This document shows positions 21,488-33,864 of a DNA stretch of 64,000 bases, piece after piece; position 1 is the first letter of the stretch, and the number at the start of each line of letters is the position of its first letter. A program made the position numbers and the translations under genes. Below the pieces are notes generated by a model. The model did not search any database. It saw only the letters and a list, made by a program, of their open reading frames with translations, and was not told the origin of the DNA. The stretch is from NCBI GenBank assembly GCA_037127255.1, contig JBANSL010000001.1, forward strand, positions 31,118,501-31,182,500, in the 5' to 3' direction. This DNA comes from Persicaria tinctoria (taxonomy: Eukaryota > Streptophyta > Magnoliopsida > Caryophyllales > Polygonaceae).

Positions 21488-22912
21488 ATGGTTCAAACTA
21501 GATCTTCTAATTCATCGTCTTTGTCTTTTGATCCCGAGGTTGAAAGATCTTTCCGATTGAAGAGGAGGCTCGTGTTTGAGACAAACGAAGAAATGGCAAA
21601 CGTTGTTGTTAATCCGCCAAGAAGGACCCTGAGAAACTTAAAGGAACCTGATTTGAGTTCTCAACCACTTGAAATTAGTCTTCCTGATCTCCCTAAGGGT
21701 TCAAGATTTTAGTTCAAGTCGAATTGGTCATATATTTTACCTTACTTTCATGGATTGCCTGGGGAGGAGCCAAACAAGCACCATGCTACTTTTGCAAGCG
21801 TATGTGATAGACTGAGACCCCAAGGCTTGTCTGACGACCAATTGATGCTGAGGGTGTTCCTCTTTACTTTGAAAGATGCTGCAAGCAATTGGCTTTACTA
21901 CCTATCCCCAGAAAGCATTACTACTTGGGTGCAATTGAAGAAAGCTTTCCAGCAAAAGTACTTTCCTATGACTCGCCTCAACAAACTTAAGAAGGAGTTA
22001 TCCAGTATTGAGCAATCACCTACGAAGAGTCTTTATGAGTTTGTTGAGCGGTTCAAGAAGCTTAAGGGTAGTTGCCCGCAACACGGCATACCCGAGGATG
22101 ATCTAGTGCTATATCTTTATGAAGGCTTGCTTGACACCGACATGACTTTCATCAATGCTACTAGCGGAAGAGATATTTTGGATAAAACACCTCAGGAAGC
22201 AATGCAAATATTTGAAGGGTTGGCTAATGCATCACAACAATATGGGAAACACCAAGGAGTTAGAGGAGTTCATAAGTTGGATAGCTCGAAAGATGGACAC
22301 AAGGATGATATCGATAGGCTTATGGAGATCGTGAACAAGATGGCTATGCAAATGAATCAACCCCATCAGCCTAGACCTTGTGGAGTTTGTGGAGATCCAA
22401 CTCATCCGAATGATAAGTGTCCCTTGATTCAGGAGGGCACCGCTGAAGTGAATGCTATGGATTATGGACCTCTCCGCAACTTTAGTAACAATTACAATCA
22501 AGGCTACAATTTAAACCACCAAAGTGGATTCTACGGGAGAGGCCAACAGCAACAAGTTCCTTTTCAAAGAGGACAATATGAGAATTATCCTAGAAAAACT
22601 CAGCAAGATGACAAAGATGAGAAATTGAGGTTGCTATTGGACAAGATGAGTGTTCAAGAGAAGTTGCTGAGTCAAATGGATAAGGAGATTGATGAATTGA
22701 AAGCGAAAGATTCGGGAAAGTTGCCATCACAAGTGGTAATGAATCTGAAGGAAAATGTAAGCGCCATGATCCTTAGAGGAGGTAAACAAGGGAATACACC
22801 CACTAGAAATGTTGAAGAGAGGCCTAGAGAGGAAATTGATTTGGGCAATAAGGACGAAGAGACGGAATTGGAGACGCACTGCGTAAACGGTGCTCGCCGC
22901 CACCTCTCTTGA
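21488..22912 (+). pseudogene. gag of Athila-like element A, interrupted
   Basis: The ATG at 21488 starts MVQTRSSNSSSLSF, a typical Athila gag opening. The frame carries one in-frame TAG (21710-21712). It then covers a retrotrans_gag capsid domain (LKDAASNWLYYLSPESITTW near 21870-21930; SLYEFVERFKKLKGSCP near 22030-22080) and a canonical CX2CX4HX4C zinc knuckle, CGVCGDPTHPNDKC (about 22379-22420). A glutamine-rich and coiled-coil-like stretch follows. The frame ends at 22912 inside a GC-rich segment that looks out of place (about 22876-22925), and the protease continues in another frame. The protein would form particles that package element RNA. Confidence 0.85.
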
Positions 22913-23862
22913 CGGATCCGACTTCTGACGTTGTTCAATCCCAGAAGAAAGCTTCCAAAGAGTGGTCTTCTGAGGTTTCAAGACCTGCACCACCCTTTCC
23001 TCATGTCTTAAGATCTGATCGTAAGTGGGAAGATGAACAAATTCTTTACGACACCTTTGCTCATTGTGAGGTAAATATTACACTCTTTAATTTAATTAAG
23101 ACCGTTCCTCGCTATGCCAAATTCTTGAAAGAGTTATGCACGATGAAGCGCAAGAAAAGGATGAGAAAGAAGGAAAAGGTAAGTTTAAGTGAGAATGTTT
23201 CTGCTTTGCTTCAGAAACGATTGCCTGAAAAATGCGGAGATCCAGGTATGTTTACTATACCATGTGTGATAGGCAATGCTAGCATCACCAAAGCTATGTT
23301 AGACCTAAGTGATTCAATTAATGTTATGTCCTATAACTTATACATATTTTTGGGTCTCAATTCATTATCTGAAACTGGTGTTACTATACAACTCGTTGGT
23401 CGCTCTAGTATTAAGCCTAGAGGAGTTGTTGAAAATGTGTTGGTAAAGGTAAATGATTTGATTTTTCCAGCTGATGTCTTCATTCTAGACATGGAACAAG
23501 GTATGCCTGAAACCCCGATTATCTTGGGAAGACCATTCTTGCGAACGACTAAAACTAAGATTGATTGTTTTAAAGGTTCACTAACTACTGAATTTGAGGG
23601 TAGAAAGATTGAATTTTCTATATTTGATCCTACTGTTTCTTCTGCCAATGATTCTGTAGCTGTTCTTGACTCTAATGAAATTAATCACAGGAATAAATCA
23701 AATACTTTGTTAGATGCTTCTGCTGAAAATGAATCGATGAAACTTGAGTTTTCTAACAAAGATGAAACTGGATTAGGGAAAGAAATTGAAAAGAAAATTG
23801 AGAATTTGTTTAAGTCGCATGAAAATGTGTCTCATTCAAATAATTCTATTGCTATTCCCTGA
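22909..23862 (+). pseudogene. Athila-type aspartic protease of element A
   Basis: An open frame of 317 residues holds the gag-protease linker (TVPRYAKFLKELCTMKRKKR) and a retropepsin-like domain. The catalytic motif, normally DLGAS in Athila proteases, reads DLSDS at about 23309-23323, so the glycine after the catalytic DL is replaced. IILGRPFLRTT (about 23520-23550) is conserved. The substitution makes activity unlikely. It is offset from gag by a frame change at the GC-rich segment near 22900. No reverse transcriptase follows: the next recognisable block, at 24040-24110, is the region found after pol in autonomous relatives. Confidence 0.8.
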
Positions 23863-25051
23863 GAAAATTTGATTCCTAATACTACTGAGGTTTTTGCAAT
23901 TGTAGGACAGCCTCCCGGAGTTACTTATGCCAAGGAGGAATCGAAGGATGCTATTGATGGCTATGTCGAAAAAGTTCCTAAAGTTTCACCCCTCGTTCTG
24001 AAAAGGACAAGTGTGGGGGATCTTGGTGGAATAAGTTGATCAAGAGTGCATCACGTCGAGCCAAAGACGTGAAACAAAAGTGCTTCTTTTCTTGGTAGGC
24101 AACCCAAGGTAGTTAGGTAGTATTTCTATTTCTTTTGCATTTGTTTTTCAATTCAGTAAAGTAGGATCAATCGTGTCGGCGGATTTTGGAAGTTACGGTA
24201 AGTGAAACCGATGTTGGGTCTATGTTTTGATTGATTGCAAAGACAGATTTGCATTATGTGGACACCGCGCCTGCCACCCCTACCACGGTGCCCACCGCCT
24301 GTCTATCCGCCTGACGAATCCGAATTTTGGTAAATTTTGGAAAGGGAAGTTCTATCTTTATGTTTTTGATTATTTTCCGAACTATTTTTTTTTTTTTTAA
24401 GACTAGATTATTTTCTATATTTTTGGTCTTAGGATTAGATTATTTCCTATTTATTTTAGGTTAGATTATTTTTCATCTATCTTAGGATTAGTATTTTATC
24501 TTTTATTTATTTTATATTTTTTTTTAGGATTAGATATTTCTCTTTAGGATTAGTTTCTTTATTTCCCAGGATTAGATTTATATCTATTTCTATTCTATTA
24601 TATCTAGATAAATATTTTTCTTTTTTTTTGGGATAGATTTCCTTCCTACTTATCATATAATATCTCTCCTTATTTGTGGATCAATTAAACTTGCTCAAGA
24701 GGAATCTCAAGAATATCAAAAGCCTAATGAAATCCAATCCGTCTGCCTAAAGCCTTGTGTTTCAATCGATTCAATCCACCAAACCACTTTCCGCTACTAG
24801 CCTACTTCCACAAAAATCGATCTTTTCCATTCCATTCCCTTATCTATCACAAAAGAACCCTTTTGAAACCAAGTTGTTCGAGAAATTTGAATTTTGGAGG
24901 ACTGGACGTCGGTTCCCCAATGTTTTCACTCGGATTCGTGGCTCTGCGTAAACGGCACCTGCCGCCCCTACCACGGCGCCCACCGCCTCTACAGCGAACC
25001 CGTCTTTTGGTCATTTTTGGTGATTTTCTTTGGTTTTTCCTCGAGTACATC
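23863..25051 (+). other. Untranslated spacer where pol is missing, element A
   Basis: About 1.2 kb. It holds the Athila post-pol block ('aagacgtgaaacaaaagtgcttc' region, 24064-24090), a T-rich run of 'aggattagatt' repeats (24400-24560) and two copies of a GC-rich module (24245-24330 and 24948-25020). No reverse transcriptase or integrase motif is seen in any frame. Confidence 0.65.
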
Positions 25052-26192
25052 ATGTCGGTCCCTGATATGAAGAAGCCCCTTTTGCTGTCTTGGGAAGAAG
25101 AGGATCGTTGGCTCAAGCTTGAAGAGAGGTGATATGAATCCACCATATTCTTTTATCCACCGACGTTAAAGAAACTGGGAATTTATGAGGATGGGGGACT
25201 GGAAGATTTCTTGGATGTGTCTGTGTATACCTCTCCAGCATTAGTAAGAGAGTTCTTGGCCACCCTGGATTATCACTATGATATGGAGATTCGTTTTCAG
25301 CTGAGGAATCGGAAGTTCGTGGTGACTAAGGATCTTATTGCATCAGCCTTTGGGGTTACCAAGTGGCTTGCTGATGCCAGATTCGCTGATAAGCTAGGCG
25401 CTCGAAATCCTCTTGATATGTGGAAGGAAGTTACTGGAATGTTCGCTGACTATGATGAACAGTACCATGAATCAATGATTACTCACCTTGCGTTGAGGTT
25501 ATGTTACTGGGTACTTTGCAACTCTTTCCTTGGTGTGGAATTTTCGTTTGTTATCAATATGAGAGCCTGATGCTATATTTGCTGCTTGACCCCAGGAGGG
25601 GTTTATATCCCTGATTGGGTTTAGCTATTTTTGGGAAACTATATGGAGTTTATTAAAGCTACTCATGTGAGGCCTTGACGCTTTATTGTTTTCGACGGTT
25701 TGATATCGCTGATTGCTCGCCGAGTAGATGTCTATCTAGATGACTTGGCGTCTCTCGATGATAAAAACATGTACAATCTTGCCAACCTGCAATGGTGGGG
25801 AATGATTGAGTGGGCCCAGCGACCAGATAGAACTTGGTCTTTTAAATGGAAGTCGGGACCAGGAGGGGAGCATCACAATTATCTGCCTGCAGATATACCA
25901 CTGTGCCTGAATGAAGAGGTTGCAACTGATGATATCATTGATGAAAATGTTTGAGTTTTGCCTGCTGAAGACGTTAAGGTCGTCAAAGAAGAAGAATGAG
26001 TTGATGACGAAGACGTCGAGCCTACATATGCTACATTACTTAATATGGAGCGTCGATTTGCTGATTTTGAGGCAAGCACTGCTGATAAGCTTGCCAAATT
26101 TCCGGATAAGCTCTCTAGTCTTCAGAACGCCGTGTTGATTGCCCTTTAGGACATCAACCAGCGGTCTGGAACTCAGACCCCGCCTTCACAGT
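25052..26192 (+). pseudogene. Athila ORF1/env-position protein, broken
   Basis: One frame runs from ATG 25052 to about 26192 with several nonsense codons, mostly TGA (25130, 25568, 25952, 25997 and others). It resembles the 'Arabidopsis retrotransposon ORF-1 / putative plant transposon protein' families: VREFLATLDYHYD followed by an FxLRNRKFVVTKDLIASAFGV block, then a WWGMIEWAQ stretch and an acidic, coiled C-terminus (MERRFADFEASTADKL). In Athila elements this ORF lies after pol, in the env position. Its function is not known. I infer family from the pattern only. Confidence 0.6.
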
Positions 26193-27940
26193 AATTGTTC
26201 AGTCATTTGCTTCTTTCAAACCCTTTATTTTTATATTTTCATTGTTCCTTTTTGTGTTTTATGCATTGAGGACAACACAACATGTAAGTGGTGTGGGGGG
26301 GGGGGGATTGAAGTAAGTTAGTTAGGTTAGTGCATGTTTGAATTTATATTTGTCTTTGAGTTTTTGTTTTTGAGTCATTGATTATTTCCGTTATGTTATT
26401 TCTTTTATGTTATATAACATGTCAAAAAGAAAAAAAAAAGAAAATGTCGAAAAAAAAAAGTGATTTTTGTTTTGTTGTTTTGCATATTGTGTTGTCAAGG
26501 ATACCCATCTTGATTTGAGTTTGTCCTGGCATGATCTTATAAATCTCATGGAATTCTGGAATGATTTGATGTTATCTTGAAAATTGTTTTTTATGTGAAA
26601 TATGATTGAGCATATATAATTGAGCATGTATGATATAAGTTTGGGAGTATGCTTGGAATTCAACAAAAATTTGTCCCAATGAGATATTTTTGGCCTTATA
26701 AGGGATACATCTTTATTCCTTTTTCTTTTCTTGTGTGATATATGCATTTATCATTGAGTATTGCCATGGTTATCTATTTTCAAGGTCGATTATATACATG
26801 TTTAATGCTTGATAAGTTCAAATGATAGAGGCAAAATTTTAGCCACACATTTATCCATATCTACCATATGTTATATCTTGCTTTGAAGCCAATTTGAGCC
26901 TTTAGCCTTTTATTGTTAGCTCCACAAAATTATTATTCCTAGCCTATGATGAGCCTTACCCTTATTCCGCGGTAATTGAGATTTTGAATGGGTTATGGAA
27001 TCTATTTTGTAGATTGAGGAGAATGAAGCTAAACTGAGATTTTATGGTTTATGGTTTTGAGAAGATGTAATGTTATGTGCTTATTTAGTCACTCATGTTT
27101 ATGCATTTGATTTTCATGTATTGTGGATCAAGAAAAAAAAAGCTTGGACCTAGGGAGAATAAAATTCACCTATGGGTAAAAGTAAGTTAAAAAAAAAAGT
27201 AAAAAGAAAAAAAAATCCGAAAAAAAAAGAAAAGGAAAAAAAAAAAAGCATAAAGAGTCATTTATCTTATGTTTGCATAATGAGGAAGAATTGGGATTCA
27301 GGTTGGTTATGAGATACATTGGTTGGGTGTTGAGATTGCACTATATGTGAGATGATGAGATGTGAGATGTTTGGAGTTATTTTGATGATATTGAGAGATG
27401 TTGTGCATTTGTGAGCTTAATATATTTGAGTTGGTTTGTGTTATATTGGGAGTTTTGGAATCTTATTTTTTTGGAATTTATTGCACCACATGACCAAATA
27501 CAAGTCCTTGCCCTTATGTTTCTACCAAGCCCCATTACAACCCCGCCGAATGGAATCTTCTATAAAGGTTTCCATTGAGCGAAAGTCATCATCTTGATGT
27601 TTTTATTTTTTCATTGATGTATCCGGTGGAGATTTTGTGATATAAATGTCAATATTCTAGTTGATGCTTGCATATGGAATTGATGTGAGTGTATGCTTAA
27701 AGCCTAAACACATGAGAGTGAGAGATACACATTTTATCCTTAGTAAGGTTGATTTTTGAGCATGCAAGCAACTTGATCCCATATATACATGTTATGACGT
27801 TTATATGTTTGGTTATATTTTCACTATTGATGATGTTGCTTTTGATGAGTAAAGTTGTGAAAGATTTCTCGTGGGATGCGTAGATGATGTTTTTCCTTAT
27901 AGTTGCTTGAGCACAAGCAAGAGTTAAGTGTGGGGGGATT
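26193..27940 (+). other. Long 3' untranslated region of element A
   Basis: No gene. It holds the Athila landmark 'gcattgaggacaac' (26263-26276) followed by a 12-G run (about 26295-26306), and A-rich low-complexity runs at 26427-26459 and 27190-27247. It ends with the polypurine tract AAGTGTGGGGGGATT (27926-27940) directly before the 3' LTR. Confidence 0.75.
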
Positions 27941-28410
27941 TGATAATGCATATTTCATATAGGCATTATAGGTGTTTCTTATTGCTTTTAGGTATTGGTT
28001 TTGCTATGTTTTGAGTCTAGTTCCGTTTGTTACTTTTGAAGTATTCGAGTTCGGAATCTATGCATTTTCAGTGTTTATTCTGCAGAATTACATTCCGACC
28101 TTGGATGAACTATGGAAAGAGCTTAAGAAGCATGTTTTGGAGCACATGGGAGCTGAGGAAGAGCTAAGGAGGAGCAAGGAGGTACGACATTGGAATTCGG
28201 TGAAGGAAAATGAGGAACGACGAGCACTGCAGAGATGGCGCCCGCCGTTACCCCAGATCCCGAATACGCGGTTTTGGATCCGAAGATAATTAATTTATAT
28301 TATTTCTATTATTTTCCTCCAGGGTTTTGCCGACCCTGGTGGACCTTATTTAGGATGTTTTCAGTTCATTCAGCCGGAGAGTGTGGCTATTGTATGAAAC
28401 TATAAACACC

Positions 28411-28463
<53 letters not shown>

Positions 28464-29264
28464 GGCCTATGAGTTGCTAAACTCATAGTTTCGCCTGTGA
28501 TTCGAAGACATGGTTGTTTGGATTGTGAGGATTTGAGTTTATTTGATTATTCATGCTCTTAGTTATCATCTTGTGCTTAATTTATATTTGTGTTCCTTTC
28601 TATGCCTGATCAACATGTTAGGAATGACATCTCTAGCTATGAATTCGTTGTTGTTTTCTTGATAGCAAACAAAGGTATTGATGATAGTGATGTCTCTTTG
28701 TCTTTGTAGTGGATGATTTCAGTTGATCTATGTTGAGGATATTTGATTAAGATTGAGTTCGGTATGCACCTATTAGTCTTGATTGAATAGAGTGAATGTG
28801 CCAACTGGTCTTGATTACTTGAGTTCTTAATGCTATTCTCTAGTGATATCGAATAAGATGAGTGAATCTCTGCGAATCTCTCAACTTTAGTCAAATAGAC
28901 CTAAGAATATGAATAATTGATAAATCAAAGCGAGAACCATGAATTCCAACCATTGTCAGAGAATTACAGGTGAAATGTACTTTATGTCTTGATATCAATT
29001 TGTTTTGTTGTTTGTAATCTGGTTACTTTTATATTTTCTATTTGTCTAAAGGTTATTGCTTTTGCTTTAAAGAGTCGTGTCTAGAGTTATTGAGTAGGAA
29101 ATCGCTTCTCCCTGTGGGTTCGACACTAGACTTTCTTGCTATAATAGTAGTTATTTGGTTTATCAATTAATTGATTGCCTAATCTATTGGTTGTGTGTTT
29201 ATGTTTGGATTTTTATCACTAGTTTAGGAAGGGCGAAATTGCGAACGACATTCGTCCCGCATCA
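27941..29264 (+). repeat. 3' LTR of Athila-like element A
   Basis: Starts TGATAATGCA right after the polypurine tract and ends CCCGCATCA. It carries the (GA)n tract at 28413-28461 and the GC-rich block at 28222-28284. Confidence 0.9.
28413..28461 (+). repeat. (GA)n microsatellite in the 3' LTR
   Basis: About 24 GA units, the counterpart of 20534-20588. Confidence 0.95.
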
Positions 29265-29269
29265 ATGCC

Positions 29270-30266
29270 CCATCACCACAATTTACAATTTTATAAATAA
29301 GTTTAAAACCATTTTTCTTGTTTCTTTAATTAGTATAAATTATAAACACTATAATGTATTTTTTAAGTTTTGAAATTTGTAACAATATTTCAATATACTT
29401 TGGAGGGAAAAGGGATCAAGCTCTCATTTTATTTTTATAAATTTGGGATTATAATATATATCTATTCATTAATTAAATTATGTTACTTTGATTTATGACA
29501 TATTTCTTATAATTTTCAAAATTATCTAAAGTATCAACTTATTTTTATTAATTTTTACGCAATTTTATACTTTATATTAATAGGTATGAAATTATGAAAA
29601 AATTAATGACAAAAAGTAATATTTTATATAAATTTTAAGTCTTTAAAAAATATATTAAAGAGTCAAAGGAGTGGAGTGTATACATATAATTCGATTTGGT
29701 AGGTTTTTTAGTTTCAAAATTATAAATTACGGAGTAATGTTTGGGATTGGGGTTGATAGTTGCGGTGGTTGGTTGGCAAACACAACTTTAATTAAGGGAG
29801 GACCTTTCACTAAACAAAAGGCAATTATTAAAGTAGTGGGTGGTGCTTTGATTGATTGCATTACATTACGCCCTCCCTTAAAAATTGATTGAAGAAATTG
29901 AACGTTTTAAAATCTGTAACATTTTTTGGCCTATTTTTAATTGCTTTTTTTAAAAAAAAAAAATATATCAAATTTTGTGAGTTGTTTTAGCCCCAAGACC
30001 ACACCTAAGATTTACAACTTGTAAGTGATTTTTTTTTTAAAAAAAATAAAATAAAAGGGGGCCCAAATTAATCATGGAGTTTCATTAATTTATTCCACTA
30101 TTTCTTCTTCGCAGGTCAAATCCCAACTTCATATCAACTTTATTAAAAAGGGTTAGTATATGAGATAATGCTCTACCTAACGTTACATCCTAATCAAATT
30201 AGTTTGAGGGTATAAGTAGTGGAATCTTTTTCATTTTTGGCCAACATATAATGTACTTTCACATCC
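29270..30266. other. AT-rich intergenic DNA
   Basis: No gene, repeat family or RNA was recognised between the Athila-like element and the MULE. Short homopolymer runs of A and T are present. Confidence 0.5.
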
Positions 30267-30275
30267 ATAATATAA

Positions 30276-30639
30276 GAAAAAATGGCCAAAAATAATACCA
30301 ACTACCAACTTTTGGCAAAAAATAATACGAACTTTGAAATTGATAGTTTCATATACGAACTATCAACCTATTAACCGAAAATAATACATATGTGTATTCC
30401 GATGAACTTTCCGACCAAATAGACGCCGGAAAACTGACATGGCATAAATTTTTGCCACCTCACCAAACTTTTAAGTTTCACATGTCATAAAAAAAATTTC
30501 AATTTTTTTTTGAAAAAAACAAAATTAAACAAATAGCTATAGTCTGTGTGATTTTAGAACGATGGAGGGAGAGAGCATCAGAGCAGAGAACGAAGAACAC
30601 AAACGGAAGACGCCCACTCCCTCGATTGCACTGGAATCT
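30276..30639 (+). repeat. Left TIR of the MULE
   Basis: Begins GAAAAAATGGCCAAAAATAA. The first ~30 bp are partly duplicated ('ccaaaaataatac' again at about 30318), which makes this arm ~22 bp longer than the right one. Similarity ends at 'actggaatct'. Confidence 0.9.
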
Positions 30640-30947
30640 GCCCGACAAGTCGGAATATTTGAAGGAGACAAAGGTAATGACTTGATTCACATGCAGACAG
30701 AAATTCTATTTCGAGTTTAGGGTTTTTCGGTACTTTAATATATGAAAAACTTGTTCTAAAATTTAGGGGTTTTGATTTCATGTGGTGAAGATGTTTCGGT
30801 TTTGTTGTTGGTATCTTTAATTTAAAAAAGAAGAAGTGTATTGGTTTCAATTTTGATGTTTACGGAGTTTGTGCATCTGTTGTTGTTGTTTCTGATTTCA
30901 TACAGAGAGAATGTTTTAGGTTTGTTATGTTTTGAACCTTAATAGGT

Positions 30948-32579
30948 GTGATAACTGATGAACCTAATCCTGGTGACAATGACGTTACGAGCAATGATGT
31001 GTTTGAAGAATCCGATGTGGATTGGGAAGAATTTTTAGTTAAAGATGTCGATAGTGAAATGTCCGGGGATGACTCCTTTTTTGTTGCCTTTATTGAATAT
31101 TCTTCAAGTGAAACTGATGGTGAAGGTGCATGTGAGGAAGACAACATTGCAACTGCAGTAGAAGACAACAGGACTCTGAAAAAAGAAAAATTTGCACAAT
31201 GAGGAGTTTTAAGTGGGGGAAAATTCTATATGAACTTTAGGAGTCCTCTGAAGAAGAGGAATTAGAGGATTATGGTTTGGCTCCTCGTGAGATAGACACT
31301 TCTGATGAAGAGTTTCAAATTGCTAGACATAAGGTAATTGAATACAAGACTAAAGTTGAGAAGCAAATGGAAGGGCAACTGAGTGAATATGAGGACTCTG
31401 ATTGTGATATGGAGCTGATTTCAAAAAATGAAGATGATGCTGATGGTTTGATGAGGAGAAAGAGAAATGATATGACCGTTGGAAAGAAAACTAACTATAA
31501 GGATCTTGTGTGGAAAGTTGGATTGCGCTTTCCGAGCATGGAAATATTCAAAGAAGTTGTGAGAAGGTATGGTATTTACAATGGATATAGTTTGAGGTTC
31601 GGTGTTTGTGATAAATGTAAGGCAAAGTTTTGGGTAATTTGTAATAAGAAAGATTGTCCATTCAAGATATATGCTTCGTGGCATCAAAAAGAGGGCTGCA
31701 TTATGGTCAAATCATCTAAGAATGAGCATTGTTGTGTGAGAGATATGCAAAGAAATAATCAACTCACATCAAGATGGCTTGCCAAAGAATATCTTGCTCG
31801 TTTCAAGGAAACCCCTCATTGGCCCGCAAATGACATGGTGCAAAGTGTGAGGAGGAGGTATGGAGTTATCATAACCAAATGGATGGCTTATAAGGCAAGG
31901 AGATCGACGTATAAAATGCTACATGGATCAGTCAAACAACATTACAACAAGGCTGAGAGATTCATTGAAGAGCTTAGGAGAGCAAATGGAGGAAGCACAT
32001 TTGAATTAGTTACCATCCCATCTAGCCCTCCAACATTTCAGAGATTTTTTCTTTGCACTTGTCGGAGATGGGATCTCACAGGCATTCCATGCCATCATGC
32101 CATATATATCTACAATTGCTTATATGAAGTTAAGCCCGGAGAATTTCATCCACATCTTTTACAAGAAAGAGACTTATATGAAGACTTATGCAAAAGGCAT
32201 TGAGCCATGTGTTAGTGAGAAGTTCTGGCCAAAGATTAACTTTCCTTTGGACCCTCCTCCCATGAAGATACAACTTGCACGACCCAAAAAGAATAGAATA
32301 AAGTGCCCATATGAAGATCCAAAAAGGCATGGAAAACTCACAAGGCATGGGGCAACAATAAGGTGTGGGGAGTGTAGGTCAACTGAGCACAATATTAGAA
32401 GGTGTCTAGAGAGAAGTGACTTGCCAACTTCATCTCCGAAAAGACCTAAAGGAAGACCTAGAAAGGAATCATCACATATTTTAGGTTATACACACACTAC
32501 CATGCTCATTTATTACTCTTGTATATTTCAGGTGTGGGAAGTGTCGGATCTCCATGCTCTTGATGATGAGAAAGAGTGA
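30948..32579 (+). pseudogene. mudrA-like transposase lacking its DDE domain
   Basis: An acidic N-terminus (30948-31276, with a stop and frame change near 31200) leads into an open frame, 31277-32203. That frame holds the MuDR-type DNA-binding domain: FPSMEIFKEVVRRYGIYNGY, then a cysteine/histidine cluster (CDKCKAKFWVIC, CPFKIYA, NEHCCVRD) at about residues 85-155. It should be followed by the MULE catalytic domain (PF10551). Instead the frame passes from PPTFQRFF, the start of that domain, straight to the SWIM finger CTCRRWDLTGIPCHH (about 32056-32100). A frameshift near 32110-32130 separates the C-terminal zinc knuckle CGECRSTEHNIRRC (32361-32402). Normal MURA proteins are ~700-800 residues. 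This one could bind DNA but not cut it. Confidence 0.85.
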
Positions 32580-33864
32580 TTACCTGTCAAATATGAAATC
32601 GTTTGTTATTTCTTATTGAATGTAGATAAAGTTGTTGTTGCTACTAGCGGTTTTACTAATGGGAGAGGTAGAGGGAGAGGAAGACCAAGAGGAAGATGAA
32701 GAGATAAAGCTATGACAGATGTAGGCTTCACTTACAAAGAAAGTGGTGGCTTCCTATATAGATCCATTGCATCAGGACAAGGTCATCCGACAAGGCCCCA
32801 AGCATCGTAATAAGTCCAGCATGCAACCCCGGTTACTCACAGCCAGTCATCTACTATACTCTAGAAGAAGACCATGAAGTGGATACCATTCAATACATCA
32901 CTCAACCTTTTGCCAAAATTTATTGCTTTTGAACTACTATGCTTGTGTACATACTTTAGTTGTCCAGTTGGTGAATTTACAACACCACAAGCTTAAATTT
33001 TGAATGATGTATTGGAATGGAATTGAAGCATCAATGTTTTGCCAAACTATGATGATGTCACACATACATTTTGTAACAGTAGCTAAAACTGTGAAATTGG
33101 CATGAATTTGCTATGAAAATTAGTGAAGTTGCTGCATAAATCAGTTTTCTGGCTTTGCTGCAAATGGAATTGAAGAATGAGTTTTCTGGCTTTTTTCTTG
33201 GATTAATATGTGTAAATCAGTGAAGGTGCTGCATAAATCGGTGAGCTTTCTGGGTATTTCGTGGATTGATGTTTCAAAATCAACCCGGATTGATGACCAT
33301 GACAAACACTCCTAATATAGTTTGAAGCTACTGCATAAATCAGTTTGCTTTTTGGCTTTGCAGCAAATGAAAATGCTTTTTCATGGCCCTGCTGCATAAA
33401 TCAGTGAGCTGCATAAATCTATCTTGAGTGTTTTTGTATGTCGGCTACTGATCACTAGATTTTTCATGCTTTTTCATGCACATGTGTGTAGGTTTGGCTA
33501 AATTAAGCACTATATTCTTAGCTCGACTTGCTGCCCCATGGAAGTTGCTTTTAAAATCTTTGTGAATTCAGTAACATGCTATATGTATGGATGAATTTTT
33601 GATTATGTTGAACCGCAACTGCTTAATTGGTATTTTGAGTTGTTACATACAAAGTACATCATTCAATAAGTGAAAGTGACAGTAAAAGAGACTTGGAGAG
33701 ATAGAACCATTCGGTTTGGATAACCATCTGAGAGAGATTGGATATAAAAGGATTGATTCTATAGATGGCAATTCATTACAAATCCCTAAAAACATAAACC
33801 TGAAAACATAACACACTTGAGACGATTCATTACAATTCCCTCAAAACATTAATCTGTCTAATTG
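32580..33864. other. Spacer between the convergent MULE genes
   Basis: About 1.3 kb without a recognised gene, AT-rich. Between 33120 and 33420 a loosely repeated 'gctgcataaatcagt' unit occurs about five times. It probably contains the 3' ends of both genes. No polyadenylation site was fixed. Confidence 0.5.

Larger units (their letters stand above)
20061..29264 (+). mobile_element. Athila-like Ty3/gypsy element A, non-autonomous
   Basis: A complete 9.2-kb element has LTRs at 20061-21394 and 27941-29264, a tRNA-Asp-type primer-binding site and a polypurine tract. Its TSD is ATGGC (20056-20060) against ATGCC (29265-29269), one mismatch. It encodes gag, a protease and a later ORF, all broken. 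No reverse transcriptase, RNase H or integrase is present, although the sequence found after pol in Athila elements is there (about 24040-24110). It would need enzymes from another element to move. Confidence 0.85.

Noticed and set aside
22878..22925. GC-rich segment at the gag/protease joint as a programmed frameshift site
   Set aside because: The segment looks like a copy of a module found elsewhere in the element, and no slippery sequence is present. A secondary insertion is the simpler reading.
26427..27250. A-rich runs as a poly(A) tail of an inserted retroelement
   Set aside because: Several separate runs without TSD or coding sequence. They fit low-complexity 3' UTR of the Athila-like element.
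20061..29264. Reverse transcriptase hidden in another frame in Athila-like element A
   Set aside because: I looked for YFDD/YVDD-like, LPQG-like and integrase HHCC motifs between 23862 and 27940 on both strands and saw none.
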